64,000 nucleotides of DNA, taken from positions 928,512-992,511 of the forward strand of contig NZ_QFFY01000002.1 of assembly GCF_003131205.1 (NCBI RefSeq), in the 5' to 3' direction. This DNA is from Occallatibacter savannae (lineage in GTDB: Bacteria > Acidobacteriota > Terriglobia > Terriglobales > Acidobacteriaceae). A program made the translations under genes and the position numbers. The notes under the pieces were generated by a model. It saw nothing but the letters and a program-made list of their open reading frames with translations. It ran no database searches and was not told where the DNA came from. Shown piece after piece: positions 41,618 to 50,980 of the stretch; positions within the stretch are counted from its first letter, which is position 1; each line of letters opens with the position of its first letter.

Positions 41618-42490
41618 TTAGCGCTGGTTGGCTTTGGACCACTCGCCCGCGGCTTCCTGCACGAGTGCTTCGTAGGTTCGGGGTGCGCGACCGAGAAGCT
41701 TGGTCACGCGGTCTACGTCGGCCTGAGTCGAGGCGAATCCGCGCTGGACGTAGCCTTCGAGCATGGTGCGCATGTCGTAGGCCATCCATGCGGGCATCTG
41801 CGAACTCATCTGCTTTTCAAAGCCGTCGAAGTCCTCGCCGGTATAGGCGATCGGCTTGCCGAGAGCCTTGCTCCACAGGGCGGCGTTTCCGGGGCCGGTG
41901 ATCTGGGAGGAGCTGACGAGGTTGTAGGTCTGGCCTTCGTGGCCGGGCTGCGTGAGGGTGACTGCTGCCGCTCCGGCGACGTCGCGCGAGTCGATGGCCG
42001 AGATGCCCGCATTGCCGATCGGCATGGGATAGATGCCAACGTTCTCGAGCAGCGGCTTGAGGGAAAGGTCGTTCTGGAAGAAGTAGCCGGGGCGCAGGAT
42101 GGTGTAAGGAATGCCAAACTCTTTCAGCGCGTTTTCGACGGCAACTTTCGAGGCGAAGTGGGGCACGTCGAGGAAGCGGTCAGCCTTGTAAACGGAGACA
42201 TAGGCTACGTGCTTGATGGCGGCCCGCTTTGCGATGCCGTAGGTGATGAGTGCCTGCGTGAGCTCATCGGCAACGACGGCGTTCAGCAGGAACAGTTTCT
42301 CGACGCCGTTCATTGCTGCGCGAATGGAGTCGGGATCAGTGAGGTCGCCGGGGACGACTTCGACGCCGGTGGGAAATTTGACGGACTCGGGTTTGCGCGC
42401 CAGGGCGCGGACTTCGATGCCACGCTCAATGAGGCATCTTACGACCTCTCCGCCTACGTTGCCGGTTGCGCCTGTTACCAGGATTTTCAT
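41618..42490 (-). CDS. NmrA-like atypical short-chain reductase (QorB/azoreductase-like)
   Basis: The 290-residue protein opens MKILVTGATGNVGGEVV, an NAD(P)-binding Rossmann start of the atypical SDR type, and continues in NmrA-family style (VVPGDLTDPDSIRAAMNGVEKLFLL, HVAYVSVYKADRF, YTILRPGYFFQN). Members are NADPH sensors or quinone/azo reductases. The ATG at 42488-42490 is chosen because AAGGAGAG stands seven bases upstream. The LysR regulator gene lies upstream on the same strand, the quinone oxidoreductase downstream. Confidence 0.88.
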   Translation of the reverse strand: MKILVTGATGNVGGEVVRCLIERGIEVRALARKPESVKFPTGVEVVPGDLTDPDSIRAAMNGVEKLFLLNAVVADELTQALITYGIAKRAAIKHVAYVSVYKADRFLDVPHFASKVAVENALKEFGIPYTILRPGYFFQNDLSLKPLLENVGIYPMPIGNAGISAIDSRDVAGAAAVTLTQPGHEGQTYNLVSSSQITGPGNAALWSKALGKPIAYTGEDFDGFEKQMSSQMPAWMAYDMRTMLEGYVQRGFASTQADVDRVTKLLGRAPRTYEALVQEAAGEWSKANQR

Positions 42491-42656
42491 ACTCAATCTC
42501 TCCTTCGTGCCGCCGTTGTATGCGGCCGGTACGACAGAAGAGACTCCCGGGCGTGGTTGCGCGAGTCAACATGATCTGGAAATCAGATTTGCGGATTTGG
42601 AATAAAGGGGCTTGCCCGTCTCAGGTAGGCCGTTTTCGTTGGCGGGCGTTCGCCGA

Positions 42657-43562
42657 TCAGAGGTCGTTCAACGCGGCGTCGAAGTTTTCCTTCAGAAAAG
42701 TGACGAGCTTGCGGACGCGGGGGACCTGCATTTCAGAAGGGGTGACTGCGAATACGTGTGCCGGTGTGCCTTCCCACTCGGGAAGCAGTCGCACGAGTCC
42801 GGCGCCGAAGCCGGGGTGGGCGGCGAGGAAGTCGGGGAGGAGCGCGATGCCCATCGCCTCGCTCGCGAGTTTCGCGAGCATGCCGACCGAGTTTGCCGTA
42901 GCGGCGCCCTGCACCTTGATGGTTCTGTGATCGCGGTCGCGACGCAGTTCCCACTGATTAAGCGGCTGGCCATGGACGAGGCACAGGCAGGAGTGTTCAG
43001 TGAGTTCTTCGGGATGCTGAAGACGTTTGTGGACGATGCAGTATCTCTCGGAAGCGAAGAGGCGGCGCGCGAAGGTGCCGATGCGGCGCGAGGAGAAGGA
43101 GGAGTCAGGCAGGCGCAATTGATGGCTCACCATGATGGCAAGGTCGAGGCTGTCATTGAGCAAATTGGGGTGACTGGTGATGGAGAGGACTTCGATGGAG
43201 GTGCCAGGCTGTTCGGAGATGTGCCGCGCGAAAAGGGGAATGAAGAGGGTCTGCGCGAGATCGAAGGGCACGCCGACGCGAATGCGGCCTGATGCTCTGG
43301 AGGCGATGCCTGCAACATCCTCCTGAATGCGCGAGGCTTCGGCAACGAGGGCTTTGGATTGCTCGTAGCAGGCCTGCCCGGCGTCTGTCAGCTTGAAGGC
43401 GCGTGTGGAGCGATGGATGAGCGGGAAGCCAAGGTCCCGCTCGAGCGCGCTGATGCGCCGGGAGAGGGTGGACGTGGGAATGCCGAGCGCTGCTGCTGCG
43501 CGGCTGAAGTTGCGAGTGTTGGCCACTTCGACAAAGAGCGCGAGGTCGGCGAGGAAGCGCAT
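42657..43562 (-). CDS. LysR-family transcriptional regulator
   Basis: The 301-residue protein begins MRFLADLALFVEVANTRNFS followed by RAAAALGIPTSTLSRRISAL, the winged helix of LysR regulators, and has a substrate-binding domain (about 90-295). It belongs to the AaeR/DmlR-like style. It probably controls the reductase genes 41618-42490 and 40676-41584 that follow on the same strand. The ATG at 43560-43562 is chosen because LysR proteins begin right at this helix and AGGGA lies eight bases upstream. Confidence 0.92.
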   Translation of the reverse strand: MRFLADLALFVEVANTRNFSRAAAALGIPTSTLSRRISALERDLGFPLIHRSTRAFKLTDAGQACYEQSKALVAEASRIQEDVAGIASRASGRIRVGVPFDLAQTLFIPLFARHISEQPGTSIEVLSITSHPNLLNDSLDLAIMVSHQLRLPDSSFSSRRIGTFARRLFASERYCIVHKRLQHPEELTEHSCLCLVHGQPLNQWELRRDRDHRTIKVQGAATANSVGMLAKLASEAMGIALLPDFLAAHPGFGAGLVRLLPEWEGTPAHVFAVTPSEMQVPRVRKLVTFLKENFDAALNDL

Positions 43563-43735
43563 GCGGTTATTCCCTGTGGTCAGGTGCGGCGTGACGTAAA
43601 GCTTCATTATGTCGGATGGCGGCGGCAGTGAGTGTCGGGATTTCTGACCGATGCGCACTCTGCGGATCCGCGGTTGTCACGCGTTTCAAGATGGGGAATA
43701 TACTTATCCGCGAGATTTCATCGGCGAGGTGTTCG

Positions 43736-44875
43736 GTGCATCGATGTTTCTTGGCTGTGCTGATTTACCTGACGTTTGTGGCGCCTCCGGTTGGGGCGAC
43801 CGACGCTGCGAAGAAGGTGGGCGCGGAACAGCTGATGCAGATGGTCGCGGCTGCGCAAAGCGTGCCTGATGCTGACATGGCGCAGAGGCTGCAGGCGGTG
43901 GTGCTGACGGATCGGCTGAGCGATGCGCGGCTGGCGGAGCTGCTGAAGAAGGCTCCGGGAGAAAAGTCGCGCACGGAACTGGTGCTGCTGGCAGATCAGT
44001 CGCTGTTTCTTGCGGCACCTGCAGACGAAGTCCCCGAGCAGCCGGTGCCGGATGCAGCGGCGACACGGCAGATGCTGGTGAAGATCGTGAACTACGTGAA
44101 CACCACCGTTCGCCAACTGCCGAATCTGATGGCTACTCGCTTTACAAATGGATACGAAGATCGTCCGGGAGAGGACAGGCTCACGAGTACGGGAATTGTG
44201 AGCCTCTCGCCTTTGTCTTTGCAGTGGGTGGGCAGCATGAAGATGCAGGTGACCTACCGCGACCGGCAAGAGGTGGAAGACAAGAGCGGGAAGCCCGAGA
44301 AAAAGGGAGCCGGCTTCGGAGGGTTGACGACAAGAGGCGAGTTCGGGCCCTTTCTCTCTACCGTTATGGCCGACGCTTTGAAGGGAACGATCAGCTGGGC
44401 GCGATGGGAGAAGGGCGCTGACGGAACACTGGCTGTCTTCCACTACCAGGTGCCCGAAAAGAAATCGGATTAACACGTGCAGTTCTGCTGCGTGGTGGGG
44501 AGCTATGACGCCAACAACCTGGCGCAGATGAAGGTCTACAACGAGCGCGCCGCGTATCACGGCGACATCGTCTTCGAGCCGACGGATGGATCGATCAGGC
44601 TGCTGACGCTGGAAGCGGATTTGCCGTCGGGGGGACTGGTTTCGGGGGCCGGGATCGCAGTGGAGTATGCGCCGGAGGAGATTGGCGGCCGGAGCTATCT
44701 GTGTCCGGTGCGAAGCGTATCGACGCTGAAGGCGCATACCGCGCAGCAGACCGGCGCGCAATCACGGTCGAACTACAAAGGCGGTGCGAAGATGTATCTG
44801 AACGATGTGGTGTTCAGCGATTACCGCAGATTCGGATCGGAGACGAAGATTCTGACCGATTCGCCGGGGGAGTGA
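43736..44875 (+). pseudogene. Exported protein of unknown function interrupted by an in-frame TAA
   Basis: From the GTG at 43736 (GAGGTG five bases upstream) a signal peptide follows (FLAVLIYLTFVAPPVGA), then an alpha-helical region and TTVRQLPNLMATRFTNGYED. The frame stops at TAA 44471-44473 after FHYQVPEKKSD, then continues in the same frame for 134 codons (QFCCVVGSYDANN, YHGDIVFEPTDGSIRLLTLE, IGGRSYLCPVRSV). Both halves read as one domain common in acidobacterial secreted proteins, in which YxxP and C-P-V-x-S segments follow each other. Hence a single gene of about 380 codons with a nonsense codon. No selenocysteine or pyrrolysine codon is involved (TAA). Mutation or sequencing error is likeliest. 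Confidence 0.75.
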
Positions 44876-44934
44876 ACGGGCGGTCTTCATAGTCCTCAGC
44901 AACCTCCGGATTTGCAGGGCGCGTCGAACCTTAT

Positions 44935-45444
44935 GTGCTGGTGCCGGGGCCCATTCGCGAGTGGTTTCGTTGTCACGTACTGCGGCCGGTGTTGCACGCA
45001 CTGCGCGGAGGCGTGACACCGCGGCGGATGGCGTGGAGCCTGGCGCTAGGCATGGTAGTGGGCATCAATCCTTCTGTAGGGCTGACGACGCTGCTGGTTG
45101 TCTTTGTGGCGTGGGTCTTCGGACTGAGCAAGTTCGCATCGCTGATCGGCTCGCACGTTGTGGCGCCGCTGCACCTGCTTCTGTTCATCCCGTTCATCGA
45201 TTTAGGTGTGCATGTGTTTCACACCGGCAAGCTGCCGATGACGCGCAAACAGATCGAGCATCTGAGCCACCATCCTTTTCGTCTGTTTCACGAAATCTGG
45301 CAGTGGGAGTGGCACGCGCTGGTGATCTGGGGAATCGTGGCGGCGGTGGCGATGCCGGTTCTGGCGCTCTACCTGCGACGGGCATTGATTGTGCTGCTGC
45401 GAAGGAATCGAACGCTGATGCGCTCGATACCGCCCGCGAGCTGA
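44935..45444 (+). CDS. DUF2062 membrane protein
   Basis: The 169-residue protein has the DUF2062 signature: a basic N-terminus (REWFRCHVLRPVLHALRGG), TPRRMAWSLALGMVVGINPS, two to three membrane segments (about 50-68, 78-93, 130-150). The function of the family is unknown; it often sits near glycosyltransferases. The start is GTG at 44935. The next gene begins about 60 bases later, so they may share a transcript. Confidence 0.82.
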   Translation: MLVPGPIREWFRCHVLRPVLHALRGGVTPRRMAWSLALGMVVGINPSVGLTTLLVVFVAWVFGLSKFASLIGSHVVAPLHLLLFIPFIDLGVHVFHTGKLPMTRKQIEHLSHHPFRLFHEIWQWEWHALVIWGIVAAVAMPVLALYLRRALIVLLRRNRTLMRSIPPAS

Positions 45445-45504
45445 GGGTCTTTGTTGGAGCGGGGCTGTATCGTGAGCGCCGCGGCGATTTACCCTGAAGG
45501 AGAG

Positions 45505-46827
45505 ATGGATTCCCCTGCCACGAGGCCTCCACGACGAGGGATGGAGGCATTTGCCTCGCGCGACTTTACACGGTATCAGCTGGCACGGGTAGCCGTGATC
45601 CTGGGCGCGGAGGCGCAGGCGGTCGCGGTGGCGTGGCAGGTCTACTCGATCACGCACAGGGCGATTGATCTTGGGTATACGGGACTGGCGCTGTTTCTGC
45701 CGGGGCTGTTCTTTCTGCTGCCGGCGGGGCATGTGGCGGACCGGTTCGACCGCAGGCATGTGATTTTGTGGTGCTACACGCTGCAGGTGTTTTGCACGGC
45801 AGCGCTGCTGGCGCTGGCAATCCGCGGGACGCAGCACATTCTGTATGTCTATGCAGTGCTGTTTCTGATCGGGACGGGGAGGGCGTTCTCCGCGCCGGCG
45901 AGCTCGGCGCTGATTCCACACCTGGTGCCGGAGAAGCATTTTGTAAACGCGGTGACGTGGGGCGGCGCGATCTGGCAGTTGTCGAACGTGACAGGGCCGG
46001 CGCTGGGCGGGCTGCTGTTTACGCTGCCGCTGGGAAAGCGGCTGGTTGCGGTGGGGCTGGAAGGCGCAGGGATTGTGTATGTGTTCACGTTGCTGAGCCT
46101 GGTGTGGTTCCTGGTGCTGATTCTGAGCCTGAGCGTGCGGCTGGGGAGGATGGAGCATCGCGCGGCATCGCTCGAGGTCGTGCTGGCCGGGTTCAAGTAT
46201 GTGCGGAACTCGCCGCTGCTGCTGGGATCGATGTCGCTGGATTTGTTTGTGGTGCTGCTGGGCGGGGCGGTTGCGCTGATGCCGATTTTCGCGAACGAGG
46301 TGCTGCACACAGGGCCGCGGGGGCTGGGGGCCCTGAGGGCTGCGCCGGCCATAGGAGCGCTGGGGATGTCACTGACGATGGCGCGATTTCCGATCAGCCG
46401 GAAGGCCGGCAAGCTGATGTTTGTGTGCGTGGGCATCTTTGGCGCGTGCATTGTGGTGTTCGGGTTGTCGCGGAGTCTGTGGCTGTCGCTGGCTGTGCTG
46501 GCGGTGAGCGGGGCTGCGGATTCCATCAGCGTAATCATCCGGGGGTCGCTGCTGCAGCTGGCGACGCCGCCGGAGATGCGAGGGCGGGTGAGCGCGGTGA
46601 ACTCTTTGTTCATTGGCGCATCCAACGAACTTGGCGAGTTCGAAAGCGGGCTGACTGCGCAGTGGCTGGGTGCGGTGCGGGCGACGGTCTGGGGAGGGAT
46701 TGCTTCCCTGGCAATCGCGGGAATCTGGGCCGGTTCGTTCCGGGATCTGCGCCAAGCTGATGAGTTGACGGCTGAGGCTCTGCGTCCCAAGCAGAAGGGA
46801 CCGGAGGGCGTTAGCGCTGTCGGCTAG
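45505..46827 (+). CDS. MFS exporter (EntS-like)
   Basis: The 440-residue protein has 12 membrane segments. The first part, FTRYQLARVAVILGAEAQAV and LPAGHVADRFDRRHVI (motif A), and ATPPEMRGRVSAVNSLFIGA near helix 11, match the enterobactin-exporter EntS/MFS_3 group. It would export a siderophore or other small molecule; no siderophore genes are nearby. AAGGAG lies just before the ATG at 45505. A longer frame from 45451 is less likely. Confidence 0.9.
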   Translation: MDSPATRPPRRGMEAFASRDFTRYQLARVAVILGAEAQAVAVAWQVYSITHRAIDLGYTGLALFLPGLFFLLPAGHVADRFDRRHVILWCYTLQVFCTAALLALAIRGTQHILYVYAVLFLIGTGRAFSAPASSALIPHLVPEKHFVNAVTWGGAIWQLSNVTGPALGGLLFTLPLGKRLVAVGLEGAGIVYVFTLLSLVWFLVLILSLSVRLGRMEHRAASLEVVLAGFKYVRNSPLLLGSMSLDLFVVLLGGAVALMPIFANEVLHTGPRGLGALRAAPAIGALGMSLTMARFPISRKAGKLMFVCVGIFGACIVVFGLSRSLWLSLAVLAVSGAADSISVIIRGSLLQLATPPEMRGRVSAVNSLFIGASNELGEFESGLTAQWLGAVRATVWGGIASLAIAGIWAGSFRDLRQADELTAEALRPKQKGPEGVSAVG

Positions 46828-46851
46828 CTACTCGGACTCAACGGAGGTTGG

Positions 46852-47580
46852 ATGAAGCCCTGGAAGATTGTTTTGATACCTACGGCGATCATGCTGTTGA
46901 TCGCCGGTTTCTATATCTGGCATGTTTCGAGCAAGCGCAAGAACCCCGGCGTGGTGAAGCAGGGAGAAGAGCAGAAGCTCACCCAAGATGATGTGGCCGT
47001 GGTGCGGATGGAGTTTCCGGCGCACTTCGATGACGTGAAGGATCTGGCGGGCAAGAGCGTGTGGATGAAGAACGGGTACACGATGCCGTACTTCGCATAC
47101 ACCGGCGGGCGCGTGGACTTCAAGAAAAAGGCCGGCGTGGTTCCTCCGCTCGAGAAGCTGGACGTGAAGAAGGCTGTCGAGGTGAGCGTGCCGAAAGATG
47201 TGGATGACGGCATCAGCCATGGGCAGAAGCAGGCGATGGTCGTGTTCACGATGAAGGGCGATGAGAAGCAGGAGTATGCGACGCCGGTCGGCGCGCGGGA
47301 TGGCGGAACGGAGCAGTATTACGACGATCTGCTGTTCTTCTACGACGATCCGCACAAGATCTATACGCACTGGCCACAGGATGTGTGGAGCGCGGTGGAT
47401 CAGCACCAGGCGAAGCAGGGAATGAATGAGCTGCAGACGCGGCTGTCCTTGGGGCAGAAGATTCAGACGGATGATCCGAAGACCGAGGGCAACCGGACGG
47501 TGACGTACGACGCGGACGGGAAGAAGTGGACGGTGACGTTTCGGAATGATAAGGCGACGGAAGTAAAGGCAGGGACGTAG
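46852..47580 (+). CDS. Membrane-anchored periplasmic protein of unknown function
   Basis: The 242-residue protein has one N-terminal membrane segment (about 5-23, IVLIPTAIMLLIAGFYIW) followed by a lysine- and aspartate-rich soluble domain facing the periplasm (FPAHFDDVKDLAGKSVWMK, YDDPHKIYTHWPQDVWSAVD). I do not recognise a named family. GGAGG stands six bases before the ATG. It lies 24 bases downstream of the MFS exporter and is probably cotranscribed. Confidence 0.72.
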   Translation: MKPWKIVLIPTAIMLLIAGFYIWHVSSKRKNPGVVKQGEEQKLTQDDVAVVRMEFPAHFDDVKDLAGKSVWMKNGYTMPYFAYTGGRVDFKKKAGVVPPLEKLDVKKAVEVSVPKDVDDGISHGQKQAMVVFTMKGDEKQEYATPVGARDGGTEQYYDDLLFFYDDPHKIYTHWPQDVWSAVDQHQAKQGMNELQTRLSLGQKIQTDDPKTEGNRTVTYDADGKKWTVTFRNDKATEVKAGT

Positions 47581-47612
47581 GGGCAGGGAAAAAGGGGACG
47601 AGGAGGTCGCGT

Positions 47613-48506
47613 TTAGCGGCGTTTGGCGCGTTCGCGCTGGAGTTCGCGGTAGAGCTCGCTCTTGGATTTGCCTAGTTCGCGGGCGAGGCGTTTGAGGGCT
47701 TCTTTTTCGTCGAGGTTGTGTTGAGATTGCAGACGGTTGATTTGAGTTGAGATGGATTCCCACATCTCAGAATCGAGATGTGGGGCACCCAGTTTGTTGG
47801 TTTGCGGGGAGAGCTCGAGGAGCAGGACGAATTCGCCGCGGATGCGGTCGCGGGCTTCGAGCTGGGAGTGGACTTCGGCGACGGTTCCGCGCAGGAATTC
47901 TTCGTGAAGCTTGGTGAGTTCGCGGGCAGCGACGATGCGAAGGTTGGGGCCGAAGACAGCTTCAATGTCGGCGAGCGTGTCGGCGATGCGGTGCGGGGCT
48001 TCGTAGAGGATTACGGTTTGTGGCGTATCGCGCGGTTGTTCAACCAAGGCTTCGAGACGGGTGCGGCGGGCGCCAGCCTTTTCAGGCAGGAAGCCGATGA
48101 AGTGGAACTCGTCTGCGGGAAGACCTGAGGCGATGAGGGCTGTGATGGCGGCGCTGGCTCCGGGGATGGGGACGACGGGGACACCGGCGGCGATGGCTTC
48201 GCGAACGAGGATGGAGCCGGGATCGCTGATGCCGGGAGTGCCGGCGTCGGACACGATGGCGATGCGTGCACCGGATTTGAGTTCCTCGATCAGTTTGGCA
48301 GCGCGGTCGAGCTCGTTGTGCTCGTGATAGCTGATGGTGGGGGTTGCGATGCCGTAATGGTTGAGGAGCTTTTGCGTCTGGCGCGTGTCTTCGCAGGCGA
48401 TGCTGTCGGCGGATTTGAGGACTTCCAGGGCGCGCAGTGTAATGTCGCCGAGGTTGCCGATGGGCGTAGCGACGAGGTACAGGCCGGGTGCGAGGGCGTC
48501 GGGCAT
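47613..48506 (-). CDS. rsmI: 16S rRNA (cytidine-1402 2'-O)-methyltransferase
   Basis: The 297-residue protein opens with LYLVATPIGNLGDITLRAL, CEDTRQTQKLLNHYGI, VSDAGTPGISDPG and VPIPGASAAITALIASGLP, which identify the RsmI tetrapyrrole-methylase fold. It methylates C1402 of 16S rRNA with RsmH. Residues about 239-252 (LGAPHLDSEMWES) are encoded by a GGGGCACCC-family palindrome at 47757-47790 that keeps the frame open. It lies between the catalytic core and the C-terminal helical tail (EKEALKRLARELGKSKSELY), where RsmI proteins vary, so the protein is probably active. Confidence 0.94.
   Translation of the reverse strand: MPDALAPGLYLVATPIGNLGDITLRALEVLKSADSIACEDTRQTQKLLNHYGIATPTISYHEHNELDRAAKLIEELKSGARIAIVSDAGTPGISDPGSILVREAIAAGVPVVPIPGASAAITALIASGLPADEFHFIGFLPEKAGARRTRLEALVEQPRDTPQTVILYEAPHRIADTLADIEAVFGPNLRIVAARELTKLHEEFLRGTVAEVHSQLEARDRIRGEFVLLLELSPQTNKLGAPHLDSEMWESISTQINRLQSQHNLDEKEALKRLARELGKSKSELYRELQRERAKRR
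47757..47790. repeat. GGGGCACCC-family palindrome inside rsmI
   Basis: CCCACATCTC (47759-47768) pairs perfectly over 10 bp with GAGATGTGGG (47775-47784), loop AGAATC, followed by GCACCC. It is read in frame as part of the RsmI protein. Confidence 0.85.
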
Positions 48507-48560
48507 TGCTTAGAACATGGTAGTGGGTGATGCTCCTCGCGTAGAATCATCGCGACTCGA

Positions 48561-49760
48561 ATGACCTTCATTGCCACGAAAGCCTATTCACCGAAGAAGC
48601 TCAGAGCATTGGTAGGCTTTACCGTCTTTCTGATAGTGGGGCGTGGGGCAATTCGCCCGCAGTCAACTCCAACGACCGCTCAGCCGCAGTTGATCCCTCG
48701 CAGTCCAGAGGAAAGAGAGCGACACTACCGCAATTTGCATCGGCTTTTCCTGAATGCACAATTGTCCGGCCCTTCTGGGCAAGTGGTGAATGGCCTGACG
48801 CCAGATGACTTCACGATTCTCGTGGATCATCATCCTGAAAAGCTCGCGTCTTTTCAACTGATTCAGGGGAGCTCAACTGGAAATCGGGATCGAGTTATCC
48901 TCGTGCTGGACGGCGTGAATAATTCTTCAGGAAACGTCAAGCATTTCCGGGAGGGGATTGAGAAATACCTGAAGAGTGCGACCGGATTGCTGGCGCACTC
49001 AACTTCGATTGCATCCCTTTCTGAGAGTGGAATCAGGATCGGTGCACCTTCGACCGATCGTGTGGTTTTGCTGCGGGAATTGAGTCAGCTTGCCGGGGGT
49101 CTGCGCGGTTCGACGTGCGCTGAAGCAACATCGGCGATGGAATGTGGCATGCCCGTCACGCAAAGCGACACCTTCTCGCGTTCGTGCGATCCGAATGTGC
49201 ATCTCGTCTGCCTCAATCGCCGGTTCAATTCATCCATCACTGCCCTCACGAGTGTCGCTCAGGAGCAGACTGAGAGTGCAGGACGAGTTGTTGTGATCTG
49301 GCTTGGACAGGGCTGGCCCTTTCTCAACCAGCCCGGCTTCATCCCGGACACGACTGAGGTCAAAGATGCCTTCTACCGCAATCTGGTGACCTTATCGAGC
49401 TCCTTGAGCACAGCGCAGATCACGCTTGACGTGGTTGGCGCATCGCCTGATCTACCCGTGGTTGCTACCGATATACACGACACTTTTCTGTTTCAGGGCA
49501 TTCCTAAGAAAGCTGATGTGACTGCCGCAAGCTTATCTCTGCAGGCGCTCGCCTATCAGAGCGGAGGTGTCGTGCTCAGAAGTTCTAAGGACATTGCCAC
49601 CCAGATCGCAAGCTGCGTTACGGATCTGGATCTGTACTATTTGCTCGCATTTGATTACGCACCGGCGTCGGATTTCGGAGAACACCATAGGCTCGACGTT
49701 CGAATCGACAAGCCAGGAATCACGGTCAGAACAAGAACACTCTTCTATGCCGAACAATAG
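48561..49760 (+). CDS. VWFA-related acidobacterial secreted protein
   Basis: The 399-residue protein has a hydrophobic N-terminal segment (about 15-28) and then the features of the VWFA-related acidobacterial family: VNGLTPDDFTILVDHHPEKLASF, RVILVLDGVNNSSGNVKHF (at the position of the metal-binding DxSxS, here not conserved), GRVVVIWLGQGWPFL, and a final YYLLAFDYAPASDFGEHHRLDVRI. The family is greatly expanded in acidobacteria and its function is unknown. Its codon use appears less GC-biased than that of its neighbours, a hint of different age or origin. Confidence 0.88.
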   Translation: MTFIATKAYSPKKLRALVGFTVFLIVGRGAIRPQSTPTTAQPQLIPRSPEERERHYRNLHRLFLNAQLSGPSGQVVNGLTPDDFTILVDHHPEKLASFQLIQGSSTGNRDRVILVLDGVNNSSGNVKHFREGIEKYLKSATGLLAHSTSIASLSESGIRIGAPSTDRVVLLRELSQLAGGLRGSTCAEATSAMECGMPVTQSDTFSRSCDPNVHLVCLNRRFNSSITALTSVAQEQTESAGRVVVIWLGQGWPFLNQPGFIPDTTEVKDAFYRNLVTLSSSLSTAQITLDVVGASPDLPVVATDIHDTFLFQGIPKKADVTAASLSLQALAYQSGGVVLRSSKDIATQIASCVTDLDLYYLLAFDYAPASDFGEHHRLDVRIDKPGITVRTRTLFYAEQ

Positions 49761-49797
49761 CCAATGAGACTTTCTGTGTTTCAGAAGCAGACCAAAC

Positions 49798-50910
49798 CTA
49801 TTCGCTGGATTCTTCCGATTCGAGGCGGCGTTGTTCGGAGAGGAGGGACATTGATGTCATGAGGTTCTGGACGCTGACGATGCCGATGACTTTGCCGCTT
49901 TCGGTGACGGGGATGAGGGAGAGGCCGTGTCCGGCGGAGATGCGGCGGATGGTGGTGCCGAGAGTGTCTTCGGGGCGAGCGACCTGGAAGGCGCGCGACA
50001 TGATGCCCTGGATGTAGCCGTTGCCGTCGTTGCGGAGAGCTTCAACGATTCGCTGGCGAGAGACGATGCCGACGAGCTGAGGTCCGCGGACGACAGGGAA
50101 GTCTTCTTGCAGAGAATGCACGCAGCGACCGAGAGCGTCGGCGAGGGTGTCAGAGGGTGAGAGGGTGGCGAAGTCGGTGAGCATGACTTCGCGCATGCGG
50201 ACCGTGTCGACGACGGACTGGAAGAAGACACCCTGGTCTTCGATCTGCGCACCGATCATGATGAAGAAGCCGGCAATGATGAGCCAGGGGCTGTGGACGA
50301 GAAGCCAGCCGACGAGCATGACTGCAACGGCGATGAGCTGTCCGACTCCGGAAGCGGCGCGGCCTGCTGGGGTGAGTCCGTGGACGCGCGCGAAGTTGCC
50401 ACGGAGAAGACGGCCGAAGTCGAGCGGATAGGCCGGGAGAAGATGGAGGAGGCCGAGACCGACCTGCATCCAGACCATGCTGCGCACGAGGTGGTCTGGT
50501 GCGACGAGGGGAGCGGTGAGCAGCGGAACGTCTCCACCGGCGCCGATGGCGGTTGCAGCGATCATGAGGGCGGTGACGAGGTTGACGATGGGGCCGGTAA
50601 GCGCCATGGCGAATTCGCCTCCGCCTTTGTTTGCGGCTTCCTGGCTTTCAGGATTTGCGTAAGCGAACAGGCCGCCGATGGGAAGGAGAAGAACGGCGCG
50701 AAGCTTGAGACCGAGGTAGGCGGCGACGATGAGGCGTGCGGTTTCGCGAACGAAGACGGCAGCGCAGCAGAGACAGAAGAGTGCGAGTCCGCGGAGGATG
50801 CCGGAGTTGCCGCTGAGGCCCAGACAGACGAGGGCGAGAGCGGGGAAGAAGATGTGCATACGCATCTCCACGCCCATCCAGCGTCCAAGAGGGATTGTCC
50901 AGCCGCGCAT
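49798..50910 (-). CDS. Site-2-protease-like membrane protein with CBS pair, catalytic His residues missing
   Basis: The 370-residue protein has the plan of group III site-2 proteases: about six membrane segments (1-225), then two CBS domains (about 240-355; VMLTDFATLSPSDTLADAL and IMSRAFQVARPEDTLG). The zinc motif HExxH is replaced by RETAR in AAVFVRETARLIVAAYLG, and the second motif usually N-x-x-P-x-x-P-L-D-G-G reads LLHLLPAYPLDFGRLLR, keeping the Asp but not the Gly. It is therefore probably not a protease and may regulate by binding. The ATG at 50908-50910 gives the canonical MRGWTIPLGRWMGVEMRMH start. It is divergent from rsmD. Confidence 0.85.
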   Translation of the reverse strand: MRGWTIPLGRWMGVEMRMHIFFPALALVCLGLSGNSGILRGLALFCLCCAAVFVRETARLIVAAYLGLKLRAVLLLPIGGLFAYANPESQEAANKGGGEFAMALTGPIVNLVTALMIAATAIGAGGDVPLLTAPLVAPDHLVRSMVWMQVGLGLLHLLPAYPLDFGRLLRGNFARVHGLTPAGRAASGVGQLIAVAVMLVGWLLVHSPWLIIAGFFIMIGAQIEDQGVFFQSVVDTVRMREVMLTDFATLSPSDTLADALGRCVHSLQEDFPVVRGPQLVGIVSRQRIVEALRNDGNGYIQGIMSRAFQVARPEDTLGTTIRRISAGHGLSLIPVTESGKVIGIVSVQNLMTSMSLLSEQRRLESEESSE

Positions 50911-50980
50911 AGAGGAATTGTAAAAGGAGCACCCTGCATGATGGTTCGGTGCGGCGCGGGGTCGGGTATGCTGATTCGCG

